Assembly: GCA_937877455.1 (NCBI GenBank)
Contig: CALFIU010000129.1
Span: 1 to 64,000 of the forward strand
Direction of reading: 5' to 3'
DNA length: 64,000 nucleotides
Source: an uncultured Bacteroidales bacterium
GTDB lineage: Bacteria > Bacteroidota > Bacteroidia > Bacteroidales > UBA3824
Under the pieces are notes generated by a model that saw only the letters and a program-made list of their open reading frames with translations, made no database searches and was not told the DNA's origin. The position numbers were made by a program, and so were the translations under genes. Shown piece after piece: positions 18,362-27,318 of this stretch (position 1 is its first letter; every line of letters begins with the position of its first letter).

Positions 18362-18694
18362 TTAATCTAAATCCAATTCGGCACGCGCCTCTTCGCTCAT
18401 CATGTCCATTGTCCAAACTGGCTCAAACACAATATTAATTTTCGCGCTTTTAACTTCTTTTATTCCCTCTATTTTTGTTTTTACGTCAAGTACAATTTCA
18501 TCGGCAATTGGACAACCCGGTGCAGTAAATGTCATATCGATTTCTACATTTTTGTTGTCGTCAACATCAATGCGATAAATAAGACCCATATCATAAATGT
18601 TTACAGGAATTTCGGGATCAAAAACCGTACGCAAAACTTCTATTATTTTGGTTTCAAGAGCCATCAAATCTCCTGGTTGTATTGTCTGTGCCAT
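18362..18694 (-). CDS. MIP18/DUF59-family Fe-S assembly factor (SufT-like)
   Basis: A 110-residue cytosolic protein of the DUF59/MIP18 family. It shows VLRTVFDPEIPVNIYDMGLIYRI (about 20-42) and MTFTAPGCPIADEIV (about 55-69), the latter with the conserved reactive Cys. These proteins help mature Fe-S proteins. In Bacteroidota a short DUF59 protein commonly sits in the suf operon, as here directly after sufE (stop and start abut). The short form lacks the extra N-terminal domain of longer SufT proteins. Confidence 0.9.
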   Translation of the reverse strand: MAQTIQPGDLMALETKIIEVLRTVFDPEIPVNIYDMGLIYRIDVDDNKNVEIDMTFTAPGCPIADEIVLDVKTKIEGIKEVKSAKINIVFEPVWTMDMMSEEARAELDLD

Positions 18695-19132
18695 TTATTT
18701 GTTTTCTTTTTTTTGTAATGCACTGTATGCCAGCGCATAATATTTTATTTGTTTTATCATAGCATTAAGCCCGTTTGCACGTGTAGGCGAAAGGTTGGCA
18801 CTAAGACCTATCTTGTCGATAAAATACAAATCGGCATTAACAATATCTTGCGGTGTCTGATTGTCAAACACTCTAACCAACAAGGCTATTATTCCCTTAG
18901 TTATTATTGCATCACTATCAGCCTCAAAGCGTAATTTTCCATCAGGTGGTAACACTGCATTAAGCCAAACCTTACTTTGACAGCCCTGAATAATATTGTC
19001 GGGAGTTTTTTTTGAATCGTCCAACTTGTCGAGATTTTTGGCCAACTCTATCAGATACTCATACTTATCAAGCCACTCGTCAAACTGCGAAAACTCTTCG
19101 ATTATTTCGTCCTGAATTTCATTAATTGTCAT
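18695..19132 (-). CDS. sufE: SufE, sulfur-acceptor protein
   Basis: A 145-residue cytosolic protein that accepts persulfide sulfur from SufS and passes it to the SufBCD scaffold. The acceptor Cys lies in IIQGCQSKVWL (about residue 50), within the family's usual context. The C-terminal half has LSPTRANGLNAMI, also typical. It is 40 bases downstream of sufS on the same strand and abuts the MIP18-like gene. Confidence 0.93.
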   Translation of the reverse strand: MTINEIQDEIIEEFSQFDEWLDKYEYLIELAKNLDKLDDSKKTPDNIIQGCQSKVWLNAVLPPDGKLRFEADSDAIITKGIIALLVRVFDNQTPQDIVNADLYFIDKIGLSANLSPTRANGLNAMIKQIKYYALAYSALQKKENK

Positions 19133-19172
19133 GTTTTTTCTTTTTATAAAAAGAATTTATATGTTACCGTTA

Positions 19173-20390
19173 TTAATTAACCAACATTTTTTTAGCCTTT
19201 TTGATACCTTCTACCAATACATCAATCTCTTCAAAAGTGTTGTACATGGCAAAACTTGCTCTTACTGTGCCAGTTATGCTGTAATGTTTCATTATTGGCT
19301 CTGTACAATGCGTACCAGTACGAACAGCAATTCCAAGTTTATCGAGCACCATACCAACATCATAATGATGTGCTCCATTTATGTTAAAAGATATTATCGA
19401 AGCTTTTTTTGACGCATTGCCATAGATAGTTATACCATCAATAGACGAAATTTTTTGGCTAGCATAATCCAAAAGTTGTTTTTCGTATTCGGCAATGTTG
19501 CTAAGTCCAATAGTTTCAACATAATCGAGAGCGGCATGCAACGATCCTGCTCCAACAAAATTTGATGTTCCCGCTTCAAATTTCAATGGCAACTCTGCCC
19601 ATGTACTGCCATCAAAACTAACGTTCTTTATCATGTCTCCACCGCCTTGATAGGGTGGCATTTTATCTAAATAATCTTCCTTGGCATACAATACACCAAT
19701 TCCCGTTTCTGCATATATTTTATGACCCGATAATGCAAGAAAATCACAATCAAGTTTTTGTACATCTATCTTAACATGCTGTATTGCTTGGGCAGCATCA
19801 ACAAGCACTGGAATACCATGTAGATGTGCTTGATAAATTATTCCCTGAACTGGATTAATAGTTCCTAAAGTATTGGAAACGTACGTTACACAAATAAGTT
19901 TTGTTTTTGGCGTAATAATTTTTCCAAGTTCGGCTGTAAGCAACTCACCTTTGTCATTAAACGGCAAAACTTTTAACTTCGCACCTTTTCTTCCACACAT
20001 CAATTGCCACGGAACAATGTTTGAATGGTGTTCCATTTCACTAACAATTATTTCGTCGCCAGTCTGTACATACGCTTCTCCAAACGAATACGCGAGCATA
20101 TTAATTGCCTCGGTACTTCCCTTGGTAAAAACAATTTCGGTACGTGATTTTGCATTGATAAAATCTTTTACCTTTAGACGTGCTGCCTCATAAATTTCTG
20201 TTGCTTTTTCACTCAAATAATGTACTCCACGATGAATATTGCTGTTATATTGTGTATAAAACTTCATTATGCTATCGAGTACACATTGTGGTTTTTGCGT
20301 TGTGGCGGCATTATCTAAATATACCAAATCATGTCCATATATTTTTTGCGATAAAATAGGAAAATCTTTTCTAATATTCTGCACATCCAT
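19173..20390 (-). CDS. sufS: SufS, group II cysteine desulfurase
   Basis: A 405-residue PLP enzyme that takes sulfur from L-cysteine for Fe-S assembly. Visible motifs are YLDNAATTQKP (about 25-35), HRGVHYLSEKAT (about 54-65), EMEHHSNIVPWQ (about 118-129), and DFLALSGHKIYAETGIGVLY, in which the Lys of SGHK binds PLP. Near the C-terminus, RTGTHCTEPIM holds the catalytic Cys. Length is normal for group II. It has its own TAnnTTTG promoter box and a 167-base gap after sufD, so sufS-sufE-DUF59-DUF1294-hexapeptide gene form one transcript. Confidence 0.95.
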   Translation of the reverse strand: MDVQNIRKDFPILSQKIYGHDLVYLDNAATTQKPQCVLDSIMKFYTQYNSNIHRGVHYLSEKATEIYEAARLKVKDFINAKSRTEIVFTKGSTEAINMLAYSFGEAYVQTGDEIIVSEMEHHSNIVPWQLMCGRKGAKLKVLPFNDKGELLTAELGKIITPKTKLICVTYVSNTLGTINPVQGIIYQAHLHGIPVLVDAAQAIQHVKIDVQKLDCDFLALSGHKIYAETGIGVLYAKEDYLDKMPPYQGGGDMIKNVSFDGSTWAELPLKFEAGTSNFVGAGSLHAALDYVETIGLSNIAEYEKQLLDYASQKISSIDGITIYGNASKKASIISFNINGAHHYDVGMVLDKLGIAVRTGTHCTEPIMKHYSITGTVRASFAMYNTFEEIDVLVEGIKKAKKMLVN

Positions 20391-20410
20391 ATTTTATATG
20401 TTTTTAGAAA

Positions 20411-20418
20411 CAAAGTTA
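20411..20418 (-). promoter_or_regulatory. sufS promoter, -7 box TAACTTTG
   Basis: Minus-strand match to TAnnTTTG, 20 bases upstream of the sufS start. It indicates that sufS onward can be transcribed separately from sufCD. Confidence 0.6.
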
Positions 20419-20557
20419 AAACTATTTTCTGTTTATGGTAATTAAAAATATAAACATCTAATATAATTACCATTTTTTATAAACACTCAAAATTAACTTT
20501 TTTAATAAATTATCTCAAACTTGAAGTTTTTATTTATCGCTGCTATACGTAAAAAAA

Positions 20558-21457
20558 TTAGCTCAACTTTACAGCAATTTGTCCTTTTAGGTAATTTCTA
20601 TAATCTTCTGCTTCAATAGAATCAGCAATTTCTCCAACAAAAGCATCCAAAAGCAGATTCTGTGCGGTCTTCTCGCTTATACCACGGCTACGCATATAAA
20701 ACAAAGCCTCCTTGTCCAACATACCAGTTGTACTGCCATGCGAACATTTTACATCATCGGCGTATATTTCCAATTGAGGTTTGCTCAACGCTCGCGACTC
20801 ATCACTAAGCAAAATATTGTTATTTACTTGTTCTGTTTCTGTTTTTTGTGCGTTTTGAGCAACCTTAACAAGACCATAAAAATCAGAAACTCCATTGTCT
20901 GCCACCACCGACCTAACTATTTGTTTAGAATTACAACAACCAACATTGTGATTTACAATAGTTTGAAAATCAAAACTTTCGTCTTTTGACGGCATTAATA
21001 TTACTGGCAAAGATAGCGATGAATTTTCACCGTTGAAATCAACGTTTATTTTAGTTTTGAAACTTTTGCCAGCCAACACTGCAAACGACATTTTTACATC
21101 TGAATTTTTGCCAATTTTTACATTAACATTATGTGTAGTGTCAGCATTTTCTGTTCCAGCACAAAAAACATTAAGTTCAAGACTACTATCATCGCCAACA
21201 ACAATTTCTGTATCAACATTTTGATTAATTACATTGTTATCGTCACCATAAAGCATTATATATGCAAATTGCGAATGACTATTGTTGGCGAGATGTAGCG
21301 AATTATTACGACTAACATTATGTGTAGTTAGGTTTAAGTATGCCCTCGTTATCCCATCGCCTTCACCAGCCGAAAAATGGAAATCGTCTTCCGATGTTTG
21401 TGTAATTATGTGATTTGGAAACGCTAAAAAATCGTCTTTTCTTAATCCGAACAGCAT
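20558..21457 (-). CDS. sufD: SufD, Fe-S scaffold subunit
   Basis: A 299-residue protein of the SufB/SufD family. The C-terminal core is recognisable (SDESRALSKPQLEIYADDVKCSHGSTTGML, DKEALFYMRSRGISEKTAQNLLLDAF). The conserved His of CSHG is present at about residue 240. The N-terminal half is shorter and more divergent than in E. coli SufD (423 residues), as is common for SufD in this phylum. It forms the SufBC2D complex with SufB and the SufC ATPase. It lies 14 bases downstream of sufC on the same strand. The start region (MLFGLRKDDFLAFPNH) may be a little truncated or misassigned. Confidence 0.88.
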   Translation of the reverse strand: MLFGLRKDDFLAFPNHIITQTSEDDFHFSAGEGDGITRAYLNLTTHNVSRNNSLHLANNSHSQFAYIMLYGDDNNVINQNVDTEIVVGDDSSLELNVFCAGTENADTTHNVNVKIGKNSDVKMSFAVLAGKSFKTKINVDFNGENSSLSLPVILMPSKDESFDFQTIVNHNVGCCNSKQIVRSVVADNGVSDFYGLVKVAQNAQKTETEQVNNNILLSDESRALSKPQLEIYADDVKCSHGSTTGMLDKEALFYMRSRGISEKTAQNLLLDAFVGEIADSIEAEDYRNYLKGQIAVKLS

Positions 21458-21471
21458 AATCTTGTTGTTTT

Positions 21472-22233
21472 TTAGTTGTACAATTCGTCGGCTTGCTTTT
21501 TAAGTTCGTCGTAGCCAGATTTTTCAAGTTCCAACGCGAGATTTTTGTCGCCAGTTTTTATTATACGACCATTGTATAGAACATGCACCACATCAGGCTC
21601 AATGTAATCCAAAAGTCGTTGATAATGAGTAATTATGATAAACGAATTTTCAGAATTTCTTAGTTTATTTACACCCTCAGCAACAATTCTAAGCGCATCT
21701 ATATCAAGCCCAGAATCTGTTTCGTCAAGAACAGCGATTTTTGGATTAAGAACAGCCATCTGAAATACTTCAAGTTTTTTCTTTTCTCCACCAGAAAATC
21801 CCTGATTTACAGAGCGTCCATCAAGTTTTTTATCTAATGCAACAAACTCTTTTTTCTCTTTTATAAGTTTAAGAAACTCAGGAGCAGGCATAGGCTCAAG
21901 CCCATGATATTTACGTTGCTCGTTAATAGCCGCTTTCATAAAATTATTTATGCTTACACCTGGTATTTCCACTGGATATTGAAACGCTAAAAATACGCCT
22001 TCGGCAGCTCGTTCTTCGGGTTTGAGTTGTAGTAAATCCTTACCATCCAGCGTAATAGAGCCGTTAGTAACCTCGAATATCTCGTTGCCCGCCAATACAG
22101 AAGCCAACGTACTTTTTCCTGAACCATTGGGTCCCATAATGGCATATACTTTACCTTTTTCGATATTTAGATTAATGCCTTTGAGGATTTCTTTTCCGTC
22201 AATGGAGGCATGTAGATTTTTGATTTCCAACAT
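21472..22233 (-). CDS. sufC: SufC, Fe-S assembly ATPase
   Basis: A 253-residue ABC-type ATPase of the SufBCD complex. It has Walker A GPNGSGKST (about 34-42), the SufC-type signature SGGEKKKLE (about 148-156), Walker B IAVLDETDSGLD with the SufC-specific DETDSGLD, and the switch His in IIITHYQRLL. It leads the minus-strand sufCD unit, with a TAnnTTTG box just upstream. SufB, usually immediately before SufC in this phylum, is missing from that position. Confidence 0.96.
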   Translation of the reverse strand: MLEIKNLHASIDGKEILKGINLNIEKGKVYAIMGPNGSGKSTLASVLAGNEIFEVTNGSITLDGKDLLQLKPEERAAEGVFLAFQYPVEIPGVSINNFMKAAINEQRKYHGLEPMPAPEFLKLIKEKKEFVALDKKLDGRSVNQGFSGGEKKKLEVFQMAVLNPKIAVLDETDSGLDIDALRIVAEGVNKLRNSENSFIIITHYQRLLDYIEPDVVHVLYNGRIIKTGDKNLALELEKSGYDELKKQADELYN

Positions 22234-22254
22234 GATTTTTTACAAAAATTTTCG

Positions 22255-22262
22255 CAAATGTA
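22255..22262 (-). promoter_or_regulatory. sufC promoter, -7 box TACATTTG
   Basis: Minus-strand TAnnTTTG match 21 bases before the sufC start. A TTTG lies 13 bases further upstream, closer than the usual -33 spacing, so only the -7 element is called. Confidence 0.55.
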
Positions 22263-22364
22263 AGCATAACGCTGCCAAATAAAAAGTTTTTTTTCAAAAA
22301 ATGTAGTTATACAGATTCTGCATATATGCAAAAAAAGCAAAATCTTTTTATAACTTGGCACGTT

Positions 22365-22778
22365 TTATACATAATAATCCTCAGCGTCAGTGGGGAAGTT
22401 TTCGTCTGTGGATATTGTTTCAAAATCCATGTCCAACAACTTGGCATATCTATTGCCTGCCTTGAGCATATCTAAATCATCTCTTTGATAAAACCAAACT
22501 ATTTTAACGATATTGTTTGCCGAATATTTTTTTATAACACTCAACAACTTAGCAAATTGCTTTGCACTCGAAGTGTTAAAATAATTCATCTTAAACTCAA
22601 AAATTGTTACAGGGTTGGGCTTTTTGAAATATTCTTCTACCCAACTGATTATAGGAGAATAAAATTTTACAGCATCTTGCGGCCACGACGTATCGCTGAA
22701 CGCAAAAATATTATTTTGAGCGTCCAAAACAACCGAGGGTGTTTCTTTTGTGCTTGACAATATCAGCGGCTGCAACAT
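22365..22778 (-). CDS. SiaC-family (DUF1987) regulatory phosphoprotein
   Basis: A 137-residue protein with the DUF1987 pattern: TKETPSVVLDAQNNIFAFSDTSWPQDAVKFYSPIISWV at the N-terminus (about 9-46), FEFKMNYFNTSSAKQF (about 60-75) and KIVWFYQRDDLDML (about 92-105). In Pseudomonas the SiaC protein is phosphorylated by the kinase SiaB on a Thr in the equivalent YFNTSS segment and, unphosphorylated, activates a diguanylate cyclase. Here the Thr is kept. The gene is 14 bases downstream of a double SiaB kinase, so the pair is intact. No SiaA phosphatase or SiaD cyclase is seen nearby. The output partner is unknown. Confidence 0.85.
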   Translation of the reverse strand: MLQPLILSSTKETPSVVLDAQNNIFAFSDTSWPQDAVKFYSPIISWVEEYFKKPNPVTIFEFKMNYFNTSSAKQFAKLLSVIKKYSANNIVKIVWFYQRDDLDMLKAGNRYAKLLDMDFETISTDENFPTDAEDYYV

Positions 22779-22792
22779 TACAACTATATTTT

Positions 22793-23923
22793 TTATTTGT
22801 TTTCCAAACAGAGTGTCAATTTAAATAACGAATATTCATTGTTGAGCGGATAAAATTGATAATAAATAGGATTACGACTTTTTATTCTCATCTCTATCAA
22901 CCCCAATCCTGCTCCGGTAGGCGAATTTATTTCAAAATCAAATAGCCTTTCGTTATAAAAATTTTCTCTTGTTTCGTCTGTCAAATCGTTTATATGGTCT
23001 ATTTTGTTTTTTAGAATATCTACAGAACTATTTTTTATGTAATTTATTGTTGTTAAATAATATTTCTCCTTTTTTATACTAATATAAAAAATTCCTTGCG
23101 AACCTTTAATCTCGTCCATTTCCACACCTCCATGATGGATTATATTTTGCAACATTTCCACCATAAGACTAATGATTTTTTTCTTAAAATTTAGGGTATC
23201 GTTACCCCTATTTTTCATTATGGAAATAAGACTCAATAAATTTTCTTGATCGAATACCGCACTGTAAATCAAAACAATATCATGCTCATTAATATATTGA
23301 TGAAGTTTTGTCATATATTTTAATGAGATAACCGAATTTTCTGGTGGTTCTGGTGCCTCTCCAAGACTTATAGTATTGATGTTGGAATGCATATAAAAAT
23401 ACGATGTAGTCCCATTTATCTGTCTCAAATCGTATGAAAGTTTGTTTCCAGACTTGCGCGCCATTTCTATAAGCCCAAGCCCTGCACCACCTTTGGTTGA
23501 CAATTTCCCATTGCTAAGCACCTCTCTATAAAACAAATCCAATTCTGCCGAATCAAGATTGTTAATTTTATCCAACTTTGCACGTAATGGCTCAACCTTT
23601 TCTTGTTCAATAACATTCCCAGTGGTTATGTAATACCATTCTTTCTGTTTTTGAATAGAAAACATGGCATCTTCTTCTGGCTGAACAGGCGAATCTCCAT
23701 GTCGAGAAATATTCTGAATACTCTCTACCATTATATGGAAAACGCGTTTTTTTATTTTGTGCGATATTCTGTTACGATCAATATTTTTTTCGGCCAAAGA
23801 CAAAATATGCTGCGACAAATTTTGCGTAAACTCGCCTTTATAAATATAGTTTAGGTCATCCTTTTTAGTAGACATCATCAAATCTACCAAATAGTCATTC
23901 CTTATATCATTGGTGCTTTCCAT
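22793..23923 (-). CDS. Tandem (double) SiaB-family protein kinase
   Basis: About 376 residues comprising two copies of the SiaB/DUF6272 GHKL-type kinase domain, where single-domain proteins of about 190 residues are usual. Copy 1 has MVESIQNISRHG (N-box) and KGGAGLGLIEMARKS (G-box). Copy 2 has MVEMLQNIIHHGG and PTGAGLGLIEMRIKS. Both keep the E..QN...H and GAGLGLIEM residues, so both may bind ATP. Each copy also has the FY.E.L linker before the G-box. The start at 23923 (MESTNDIRNDYL) is preferred to an in-frame ATG at 23998, which adds an implausible Phe/Ile-rich extension. It is cotranscribed with the SiaC-like gene, the likely substrate. Confidence 0.85.
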   Translation of the reverse strand: MESTNDIRNDYLVDLMMSTKKDDLNYIYKGEFTQNLSQHILSLAEKNIDRNRISHKIKKRVFHIMVESIQNISRHGDSPVQPEEDAMFSIQKQKEWYYITTGNVIEQEKVEPLRAKLDKINNLDSAELDLFYREVLSNGKLSTKGGAGLGLIEMARKSGNKLSYDLRQINGTTSYFYMHSNINTISLGEAPEPPENSVISLKYMTKLHQYINEHDIVLIYSAVFDQENLLSLISIMKNRGNDTLNFKKKIISLMVEMLQNIIHHGGVEMDEIKGSQGIFYISIKKEKYYLTTINYIKNSSVDILKNKIDHINDLTDETRENFYNERLFDFEINSPTGAGLGLIEMRIKSRNPIYYQFYPLNNEYSLFKLTLCLENK

Positions 23924-24126
23924 ACCTATGCTAAAATTTTTGGGATTAAAAATACAAACAATTTTATATTCCACAAACTTTATTAAAAAAAATTGCAAAA
24001 TTCTTGCCTTTTTTTCAAAAATAAACCTTTTTTCTAAAAACTACAATAATTATTTTTACAATTTATATTTTTTAAAAGGAATTATAACTTTACATTTAAG
24101 CAACCTTAATTTTAAACAAAAAATAA

Positions 24127-24134
24127 TATTTTTG
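24127..24134 (+). promoter_or_regulatory. Promoter -7 box TATTTTTG
   Basis: TAnnTTTG match 20 bases upstream of the ATG at 24154. Confidence 0.6.
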
Positions 24135-24153
24135 CAAAAAATTAAAGTTAGAA

Positions 24154-25509
24154 ATGAGCCAAAATTTCATAAACCTTGCAAAACGCTACACACTATTTAT
24201 TGCAAGTCTATTTATATTAGCATTTGGATGTGCATTATCAATTCGCGCCAACCTTGGTTGTACACCAATATCATCTCCGCCATACGTGCTTAGTCTTATA
24301 CCAGGTACAAGGTTTTCATTCGGAGTATATACAATTTTTATGCACATAATTTTTATTGCAGTGCAAATAGCCTTGGTTGGTAAAAATTTCAACAAAATAC
24401 AACTTTTACAAATTCCCGTAGGTCTTATTTTTGGACTTTTTACCGATATTACCATGTGGCTAACTCAAGGACTACAATTTGGAGAAAACTCAATAGTATA
24501 TTTTTTTATACGTTTTTTTCAACTATTTTGTGGTAGTACCATCGTGGCATTGGGCGTTTCGTTAGAAATAAAATGCAACGTTCTATTGTTGGCTGGTGAA
24601 GGTTTTACATCATCGATAGCTAAAGCATTTAAAATAGATTTTGGTAAAGTAAAAATATTAACCGATAGTAGTTTAACAGCCATAGCAATTTTATTTTCGT
24701 TTTTATTTTTTGGTTGTTGGAGATTTGACATCATCGGTATAGGCACATTATTTTCGGCAATATACGTTGGTGTGGCTGCCCATTTTTTTTCAATTCACAC
24801 AAAGTTTATCGACAGATATTTTGATATAAAAAACTATAATATACCCAACAAAAAATTATCTGCCGACCAAAACCTACCTGTGGTAATAACCATTGCACGT
24901 ATGTGCGGAAGCGGTGGTCACGAAGTGGGCAAAATAGTGTCAGAAAAACTTAACATAAAATTTTGGGATCAAGACATTATCAGCCATACAGCAAGACAAC
25001 TCGGTGTATCGCCTGAATATGTAGAAAAAAACGAGCAACATGTTTCCAACGCTAAACTACTCGAATACGCTATTACCGATCAAGGTCTTCCTCGCGAAAT
25101 GCAACCAACAAAAAGCAACGACATTTTTACAGAAGAAAGCAGAATTATATGCCAAGCAGCAACAGAAAGTTGTGTAATAATTGGTAGATTGGCCGACTAT
25201 GTGCTAAAAGATAGACCATGTTGCCTTAACGTATTTATACGTAGCGATGATGATTTTGCTGTGGAAAAAATTACCAAAAGATTGAAAATGAACCCTAATG
25301 ACGCAAGGCAAAAAATTAAAGAGATAAACAGAAGCCGTGCAAACCACTATTTTAAATACACTGGTCTGCATTGGACATCACCAAATCATTACGACTTGAT
25401 TATTAACACGGCAAAAGTAGGAATACAAGCAGCCGCCGACATAATTTGTAACACAGTAAACTCACTTCTACCAATTAACACAAATCAATCAAACAACCTT
25501 CACGTTTAA
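24154..25509 (+). CDS. Membrane protein (YitT/YczE-like, DUF6198) fused to a cytidylate-kinase-like domain
   Basis: A 451-residue two-part protein. Residues 1-215 have about five membrane segments with ALSIRANLGCTPISSPPYVLS (about 29-49), typical of the YczE/DUF6198 membrane family. Residues about 245-440 form a P-loop nucleoside-monophosphate-kinase-like domain of the cytidylate_kin2 type (TIARMCGSGGHEVGKIVSEKL, FWDQDIISHTARQLG, VIIGRLADYVL, HYDLIINT). The kinase P-loop GSGG lacks the usual GKS/T. This is the pattern of this subfamily, so catalysis is not excluded. Combined proteins of this type occur in Bacteroidota; the substrate is unknown. It is 15 bases upstream of the MutS-like gene. 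Confidence 0.8.
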   Translation: MSQNFINLAKRYTLFIASLFILAFGCALSIRANLGCTPISSPPYVLSLIPGTRFSFGVYTIFMHIIFIAVQIALVGKNFNKIQLLQIPVGLIFGLFTDITMWLTQGLQFGENSIVYFFIRFFQLFCGSTIVALGVSLEIKCNVLLLAGEGFTSSIAKAFKIDFGKVKILTDSSLTAIAILFSFLFFGCWRFDIIGIGTLFSAIYVGVAAHFFSIHTKFIDRYFDIKNYNIPNKKLSADQNLPVVITIARMCGSGGHEVGKIVSEKLNIKFWDQDIISHTARQLGVSPEYVEKNEQHVSNAKLLEYAITDQGLPREMQPTKSNDIFTEESRIICQAATESCVIIGRLADYVLKDRPCCLNVFIRSDDDFAVEKITKRLKMNPNDARQKIKEINRSRANHYFKYTGLHWTSPNHYDLIINTAKVGIQAAADIICNTVNSLLPINTNQSNNLHV

Positions 25510-25524
25510 TAAAAACAGCCAAAA

Positions 25525-27318
25525 ATGAACAAAAATTTAAACGAATTTTACACATCAAGAGCAAACAATTATAAAATTGAAAATCAAAAATATACGACTA
25601 AAACAAAGAATATAAACATTTGGCGTGGAATAACATTTTTTGCAACCGTTGGTGGTGCTATGATAATGGCCAACTTTTCTATTCTTGCAATGACTACAAT
25701 TATAATTGTAGGAATAATAATATTTGCAAAACTCGTTTTGCTCAACGCTAAATATACCCAATTGCAACAATATTTTTCTGCAATGCAAACCATTAACGAA
25801 AACGAACTTAAAGCAATTGAAAACGACAACTCCCCATTCGACTGCGGCATTGAGTATATAGACCCAAAGCACGACTACACTTACGACCTTGACATATTCG
25901 GGAAAAACTCAATTTTCCAAAAATTAAACCGCTGCGCCACTGGATTGGGCAAAAACTTATTGGCTCATAGATTAAAAAATCCTTTTCTTGACGCTAACGA
26001 AATAATAAAAATTCAACAAACAACACAGCAACTTGAAAACGAAGTAGAAACTCGTCAAAATTTTTTAGCAGAAAGCATTATACAAAAAGCAGATATTACT
26101 CCTTCTGAAATAGACAATATTTCTAAATCTCAATTGTTTTTTTCTAACAAAAAATGGCTTAAAGTTATTTCTATAATAATAATTTTGATTACAAACATTT
26201 TGGTATTACTATCTTTTCTTGGCAAAATAAGTTTTATATTTCCTGCAATATGCTATGCTGTACAATTTTTTATAGTGTCGGCATACAGCAAACACACCAA
26301 CGCTTTGAGCGAAGGTATATCACAACGCGAAAAAATATTCGCTAAATACCAAAACTTGTTTAAAATTATAGAAGAAACCACACAAAAATCCGAATACATA
26401 AAAAAAATCAACGACAAAGCTAACAACGGAAAAAAAATAAGCCTTATACTAAAAGAACTTCAACAAATATCCAAACTATATAGTTACAGACTCAATCTTG
26501 TATTCACGCTCATAGCCCAAGGATTTTTTATGTACGACATATTTATTAATCTTAAATTTGAAAACTGGTTAAAAAAATATGCCACACAAATTCCAAAATG
26601 GTTTGAACTTACTGCTCAATGCGACTTTTTGTTCAGTTTGGCAACATTAAAATTCAACAACAAAGATTGGTGTTTCCCTGTACCCAAGAATCAAGAATTT
26701 CTATTCAACGCACAAAATGCTGGTCATCCTCTCATCAACAACCAAAAATGTGTAAAAAACAACATTAATTTTAGTAATAAAACTTATCTTCAAATTATTA
26801 CTGGTGCTAACATGGCAGGCAAAAGTACCTACCTTAGAACCGTAGGCGTGAACTTAGTACTTGCTCAAATTGGCGCAGCTGTATGCGCACAAAGTTTTGA
26901 GTGGAAACCTGTTGCTATCTGTACAAGCATACGCACAAGCGACAGTGTACAAGACAACGAATCTTACTTTTTTGCCGAACTTAAACGCCTTCAACGAATA
27001 GTAAATAGGCTTGAAACTGGAGAAACACTTTTTGTAATAGTTGACGAAATGCTACGCGGAACCAACAGCAAAGACAAACACGATGGTTCACAAAAATTCT
27101 TACTTAAACTACTGAAATTCAATTGTATAGGCTTGTTCGCAACTCACGACATCGACATCGGTAACATGAAAAAAGATTTTCCTAACAATATAGGTACAAA
27201 ATGTTTTGAAATTTCATTTGAAGGCGATAAATTAATTTTTGACTACACCTTAAAAGAAGGTATTTCAAAAAATCTTAACGCATCGTTTTTAATGAAAAAA
27301 ATGGGAATTACCGACTAA
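25525..27318 (+). CDS. MutS-like ATPase with N-terminal membrane segments
   Basis: A 597-residue protein with a MutS-type ATPase at the C-terminus. Walker A ITGANMAGKSTYLRTVG lies at about 426-442, followed by QIGAAVCAQSF. A SDSVQDNESYFFAELKRL region precedes Walker B LFVIVDEMLRGTNSKD (about 505-520). The middle is the helical core/lever region. Residues about 35-75 hold two hydrophobic segments and about 210-250 two more, so it is a membrane-associated MutS relative. There is no mismatch-recognition domain I. Proteins of this type are widespread in Bacteroidota and their role is unclear; general DNA mismatch repair is unlikely. It overlaps the convergent nadD by four bases. Confidence 0.85.
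   Translation: MNKNLNEFYTSRANNYKIENQKYTTKTKNINIWRGITFFATVGGAMIMANFSILAMTTIIIVGIIIFAKLVLLNAKYTQLQQYFSAMQTINENELKAIENDNSPFDCGIEYIDPKHDYTYDLDIFGKNSIFQKLNRCATGLGKNLLAHRLKNPFLDANEIIKIQQTTQQLENEVETRQNFLAESIIQKADITPSEIDNISKSQLFFSNKKWLKVISIIIILITNILVLLSFLGKISFIFPAICYAVQFFIVSAYSKHTNALSEGISQREKIFAKYQNLFKIIEETTQKSEYIKKINDKANNGKKISLILKELQQISKLYSYRLNLVFTLIAQGFFMYDIFINLKFENWLKKYATQIPKWFELTAQCDFLFSLATLKFNNKDWCFPVPKNQEFLFNAQNAGHPLINNQKCVKNNINFSNKTYLQIITGANMAGKSTYLRTVGVNLVLAQIGAAVCAQSFEWKPVAICTSIRTSDSVQDNESYFFAELKRLQRIVNRLETGETLFVIVDEMLRGTNSKDKHDGSQKFLLKLLKFNCIGLFATHDIDIGNMKKDFPNNIGTKCFEISFEGDKLIFDYTLKEGISKNLNASFLMKKMGITD

Noticed and set aside
25525..27318. Standard mismatch-repair MutS
   Set aside because: Mismatch-recognition domain I is missing, the chain is short, and hydrophobic segments are present.
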